Assembly (NCBI GenBank): GCA_030538315.1
Contig: JAUNUF010000017.1
Coordinates: 1 to 35,620, forward strand
Source of the DNA: Propionibacteriaceae bacterium
Lineage (GTDB): Bacteria > Actinomycetota > Actinomycetes > Propionibacteriales > Propionibacteriaceae
Length of the DNA stretch: 35,620 bases
Direction: 5' to 3'
Below the pieces are notes generated by a model. That model made no database searches, was not told the origin of the DNA, and worked only from the letters and a program-made list of their open reading frames with translations. A program made the position numbers and the translations under genes. Of this stretch, positions 32,426-35,620 are shown one piece after another (the first letter of the stretch is position 1; the number at the start of each line of letters is the position of its first letter).

Positions 32426-33640
32426 TCACACCACCCATGACTCGATGTAATCGGCATCGATTCTTGTGATCTGTTCTTGAATTGCCGCTCCACGGCGCAG
32501 CATCTCTAGCTGGTCGTTGAGCAGTGCAACTCCCTTGTCGTCTGTGGCTGCATCGTGGAACAGATGCGCTGCCAAGTAGGAATCCACCTCGGCAGGGTCC
32601 CACCCTGCCTCCAGTTCCAGGCGTCGGGCACCGAGGGCTACAGCAAGCGAAACGTGCTGCAAAGGCACCCCCGCCTTCCGGCACAACAAATAGGCGCCCA
32701 GCAGGCGATCATCTGGTTGCATCTTTCGCACCGGATCTTGCCCCACACGAGATGCAGTGTCCTTCAACTCTCGATTGCCAAATCGGTGCAGCAGATCGTT
32801 GACGTGGTGCTGGAGCGCGCCCATGGGCATCCCGTGGGCGATGGCTACTGCCGCTGCAGACTCCATCATGGCTGCCCGCACCAAGTACCGCAGTTCCACA
32901 TGGGCCACGGCCTCCCAGATATGGGTGAGGTTGAGCTCATGGGCGAGGTAGGCGAGCATGCAGTGCCCCATGTTGTGCACGTACAGCTTGCGATCGGTGT
33001 AGCCGGCAAAGCCGTCAAGCACGGGAATCAGCCCGGGAATCTCCGGTGCGGTGCCCAGAATCGTGGCGGCGTCGTACGGCAGCATTGCGTAGGGCTCCAC
33101 CTCGATCGTCGTAGGGTTCGAAGCATCCCGTACCCCGTGGGGGATCATGCGTCCGATCGAGGTGGAAGCCAGCCCGGTGAGAGCACCAGTCTCCGCACCG
33201 TACGCGTCATTAAGCGCCGCTCGAAGCACCTCGGTCGCGTCATGGAGGTTCTCACACAGAAGAATGTTGAGTGGCCCTTTCCCCTGCTCCTGACGCTCCT
33301 GCAAGCTTCGCGCGATGACTGGTGCCAAGCCGGGCAGGTGGGCCGCTCCTACTGCCGTGGCCGCAAAGGCCGCCGAAGCCAGGGCCCTCACCGCGGCGTC
33401 AGTATCAGCTGAGTTGATTGCCGATACGGGGGTGATCCACGTGTCCGATCGTCCCGTGTTGTCCACCACCACTTGGAAATATCCGCCTGCGTTGTCCAAG
33501 TTGTTGACGAGGTCTGGAACAACGTCGAGGAACGTCACATGCCAACCAGCCTTGGAAAACAAGGGGGCGACGAAGCCTCGGCCCACGGCTCCGGCGCCAA
33601 AGACAACCATGCGTGGTGGTGAGGCTTGGCTCGCGGTCAT
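32426..33640 (-). CDS. Mannitol-1-phosphate 5-dehydrogenase-like polyol dehydrogenase, 404 aa
   Basis: The NAD-binding loop is FGAGAVGRGF (14-23). Further family marks are LLCENLHDA, STSIGRMIP, VEPYAMLPYD and RKLYVHNMGHCMLAYL, as in long-chain mannitol/fructuronate dehydrogenases of the MtlD branch. It should oxidise a sugar alcohol or its phosphate to a ketose with NAD+. I start it at ATG 33640, whose ATGA overlaps the upstream stop; the frame is open to 33769 but without MtlD-like residues. Next to xylB, a D-arabitol or arabitol-phosphate substrate is as plausible as mannitol-1-phosphate. Confidence 0.82.
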   Translation of the reverse strand: MTASQASPPRMVVFGAGAVGRGFVAPLFSKAGWHVTFLDVVPDLVNNLDNAGGYFQVVVDNTGRSDTWITPVSAINSADTDAAVRALASAAFAATAVGAAHLPGLAPVIARSLQERQEQGKGPLNILLCENLHDATEVLRAALNDAYGAETGALTGLASTSIGRMIPHGVRDASNPTTIEVEPYAMLPYDAATILGTAPEIPGLIPVLDGFAGYTDRKLYVHNMGHCMLAYLAHELNLTHIWEAVAHVELRYLVRAAMMESAAAVAIAHGMPMGALQHHVNDLLHRFGNRELKDTASRVGQDPVRKMQPDDRLLGAYLLCRKAGVPLQHVSLAVALGARRLELEAGWDPAEVDSYLAAHLFHDAATDDKGVALLNDQLEMLRRGAAIQEQITRIDADYIESWVV

Positions 33641-34635
33641 GCCACTGCTTCGGGAGCTGGTGGTCGGCACCAGGCGGCACGCAGGTCTCCGGTGAGTCGA
33701 GGTTCGCGCACAGAGCTGGGTAGCAGCACAACTGCCCCGGCGGCAACGGTCATGCTGCCGCCGTCCCACACCAACGCCCCCTGGCCCTCAGTGATGACCA
33801 GCACTGCGAAGCCTGACTTGAGGTCTTGGGCAGTTACCCATTCGGCCCGGAAGTATGGGAGTGCCATGGCAGGGAGTGCCTGCCCCTTGTGTGGGCGTCG
33901 AACAACGAACTGTTCGACATCGGATTGTGAGTAATTCGTCAGGTCTGCCGCCTGCAGTGCAAGATCCCAGCCCAGCCCCAGTTCCCGCGGTGCGTCCTCA
34001 TCCAGTGCGAAGCCCTTCCACTCCAGCAGGATCGACATGTCTTCGGGTTGCTGTACCTCCACTAGGAGGATGCCTTCGCCGATGGCATGCGGCATGCCGG
34101 CTGGAACGAGGATGCCGTCGCCCGCCTCCACGCTGATGGCATGAACCGAGCTGAGCAGGGTGTCCGTCTCTTGGCCCTCAACAAGTTGGCCCAAGCTGTC
34201 GAGGGAGAGATCCGTGTTGAAACCCAGATACACCACTCCAGGTCGGAGAACCAGCCAAGCCTCGGTTTTTCCATGCGCCCGGCTCAAGTGTCGGGCTGCG
34301 AATTCGTCATTGGGATGTAGATGTACCGGCAAGCGCTGGCCGGCATCCAGGAGTTTGGTGAGCAGCATGGAGTCCGTTCCCCAACGGGCGACATGTGCTT
34401 CTCCCAACCATGCGACGGGATCTGCCGCAATGGCATCGCGGAGTAGCTCACCCGACTGCAAACGCGTCAAGCCCAGATTGGTCTCCCCGAAAAGGCAGGT
34501 CGTGGAGGCCACCCAGTCTTCTGGGACGTTGCCGCCCGAATAGGCTTCACCACGAAATTCGGCAATCGCGGCCCCGCCCTCGTAGAAGCGATCAGCAGGC
34601 TGATTGGAAGGAAGAAGCAGAGGCTTGAGGGTCAT
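33637..34635 (-). CDS. manA: Mannose-6-phosphate isomerase, class I-like, 332 aa
   Basis: PEDWVASTTCLFGE near the N-terminus, then the cupin metal site: LPVHLHP (H105, H107), GKTEAW (E125) and PAGMPHAIG (H183). This is the short, B. subtilis-like class I phosphomannose isomerase pattern, which interconverts mannose-6-P and fructose-6-P with Zn2+. ATG 34635 follows GAAAGG by 8 nt and is preferred; ATG 34650 overlaps the lacI stop as ATGA but lacks a ribosome site. It is second in the operon. A related ketose-aldose pair is possible, since other genes here work on pentuloses. Confidence 0.8.
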   Translation of the reverse strand: MTLKPLLLPSNQPADRFYEGGAAIAEFRGEAYSGGNVPEDWVASTTCLFGETNLGLTRLQSGELLRDAIAADPVAWLGEAHVARWGTDSMLLTKLLDAGQRLPVHLHPNDEFAARHLSRAHGKTEAWLVLRPGVVYLGFNTDLSLDSLGQLVEGQETDTLLSSVHAISVEAGDGILVPAGMPHAIGEGILLVEVQQPEDMSILLEWKGFALDEDAPRELGLGWDLALQAADLTNYSQSDVEQFVVRRPHKGQALPAMALPYFRAEWVTAQDLKSGFAVLVITEGQGALVWDGGSMTVAAGAVVLLPSSVREPRLTGDLRAAWCRPPAPEAVA

Positions 34636-34646
34636 GGGGGCACCTT

Positions 34647-35620
34647 TCATCTGTAGCTGCGCACGCGGGTGGGCATGGTGATCTGCTGAGCGGGCCTTTG
34701 GGGGTTTCCCAGCCGTTCGAAGAGGAGCCGCGCAGCCTGGCGTCCCATCTCCCGATCATCGTGCTCAACGACAATCACTGGGTGGGGCAACGTCTGGCAA
34801 AGCGGGAACGTGTCGAATGCGACGATCGCCACGTCCAGCCCGCTGGCGTGCACCTCAGCAGCGGCGCCCAGGGCTGAGACGTTGTTGGCGCAGAAGATGG
34901 CATCTGGTGGATTCGCGAGCGCCAGCAGGGCAGCGGCACCGCGGCGGGCCTGTTCCACGGTGTGGGCGCCCCGGAACTCCAGTTCTGGTGGCACATCGAT
35001 ACCGTGGGCCTTCAACTCATCCCGAGCGCCCTGGACCCGGACGGGCATGGTCGCGAGGCAATCAGAGTCACCAAGAATGGCGAACCTCTCTCGACGCATC
35101 GCTAGCCCGGCGCGGACAGCTTCCTGTGACGCTGAATAGTTGTCGAAAGCCACAAGGTCGACATCCAGGCCGGGCAGGGGCTCATCGATCGCAACCACTA
35201 CGCTCCCGAGCGCAATCTCGTTCTTGATCAGTGGCGATGGTCTGCAGGTGGGGGTGATCAACAGCCCGCGCGGGCGTTGGGCGAAAACCGCTTCCAGCAG
35301 TTTCTCCTCATGTTTTGGGTCGCCCTCGGAGCTGCACGTGATAACCAGACAGCCCTGCTCACTCGCCACGTCGTCGGCTCCTGCTGCCAAGCGGGAATAG
35401 AAGGAGTTGGCCATGTCGCGGATGACCATGCCAACCATGTCTGAGTTGCCAGAGCGCATCATTGCTGCTCCACGATGCGGCCGATATCCCAAATGCTGCG
35501 CGGCGGCAGTCACCCTGTCGCGCAGCTCGGGGTCGACAGTGGTGACGTTGTTCATCACCCTGGAAGCCGTCTTGATCGAGGTGCCTGCGGCATCGGCCAC
35601 ATCGCTCAGGGTGGCCCGCC
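34647..35620 (-). CDS. LacI-family transcriptional regulator (partial, N-terminus off the window)
   Basis: The right edge cuts the gene within the DNA-binding domain. The visible start reads ATLSDVADAAGTSIKTASRV, the LacI helix-turn-helix, followed by hinge AAQHLGYRPH and the periplasmic-binding-protein-like effector domain (VGMVIRDMANSFYSRLA, RGLLITPTC, FCANNVSALGAA, VAFDTFPLCQTL). Only a few N-terminal residues are missing. Its stop lies within the manA start region, and it is the first visible gene of the sugar operon. It probably represses the operon until a sugar or polyol binds. The operator would lie outside the window. Confidence 0.9.
   Translation of the reverse strand, partial: RATLSDVADAAGTSIKTASRVMNNVTTVDPELRDRVTAAAQHLGYRPHRGAAMMRSGNSDMVGMVIRDMANSFYSRLAAGADDVASEQGCLVITCSSEGDPKHEEKLLEAVFAQRPRGLLITPTCRPSPLIKNEIALGSVVVAIDEPLPGLDVDLVAFDNYSASQEAVRAGLAMRRERFAILGDSDCLATMPVRVQGARDELKAHGIDVPPELEFRGAHTVEQARRGAAALLALANPPDAIFCANNVSALGAAAEVHASGLDVAIVAFDTFPLCQTLPHPVIVVEHDDREMGRQAARLLFERLGNPQRPAQQITMPTRVRSYR

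Noticed and set aside
1-35620. CRISPR arrays, tRNA or rRNA genes, complete insertion sequences
   Set aside because: No regularly spaced repeats, no cloverleaf with CCA/GTTC arm and no transposase or integrase were found on reading both strands.

Overview
This window comes from a high-GC actinobacterium. The signs are GC-rich codons, frequent GTG starts, promoters whose -10 box lies only 6 nt before the start codon, and Pro-rich membrane proteins. Dispersed palindromes built on ctcagggacc/ggtccctgag also occur. A propionibacterial-type genome is my guess; I could run no database comparison.

Left flank (1-6780): an edge-cut catechol-dioxygenase-like VOC protein with its own operator/promoter, a 53-aa membrane peptide, and a Pro-rich membrane-anchored protein. 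A palindrome-rich gap follows, then a TetR-ABC-ABC operon on the minus strand. The two ABC half-transporters form a textbook asymmetric heterodimer. One of them carries a copy of the intergenic palindrome in frame, between its membrane and nucleotide-binding domains.

Central defence island (about 6.8-22.8 kb): a roughly 100-bp imperfect inverted repeat sits at its left edge. Two paralogous PIN-domain nucleases flank a minus-strand pair: a 5-methylcytosine methyltransferase and a MORC/MutL-like GHKL ATPase. The ATPase ends in a Ymh/HEPN-like domain with an R-x4-H RNase motif. Next come four translationally coupled plus-strand genes: a second 5mC methyltransferase, a DUF262 protein, a Z1 SF2-type ATPase and a DUF4420 PD-(D/E)XK nuclease. 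A separate two-gene unit follows: an HsdM-like methyltransferase domain with an altered catalytic motif (DPPM), fused to an AAA/DUF3696 ATPase, coupled by GTGA overlap to a possible MIT_C/PLD-like protein. The Z1-GHKL-MTase-PD-(D/E)XK core belongs to a known class of MORC-like restriction systems. The PIN pair, the HEPN tail, the DUF262 insertion and the MTase-ATPase fusion are the parts that look new.

Right flank (22.8-30.3 kb): a three-gene minus-strand operon of unknown function, a DUF3293 protein behind two mutually exclusive leader hairpins, and a DUF4143 ATPase with a missing or misplaced N-terminus. A DUF1963/YwqG-like protein and a second Pro-rich membrane protein follow.

Right end (30.3-35.6 kb): a minus-strand operon lacI-(phosphomannose isomerase)-(mannitol-1-phosphate-dehydrogenase-like)-xylB-araD. 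It is predicted to feed a sugar or polyol into xylulose-5-phosphate and fructose-6-phosphate. The lacI start lies beyond the window.
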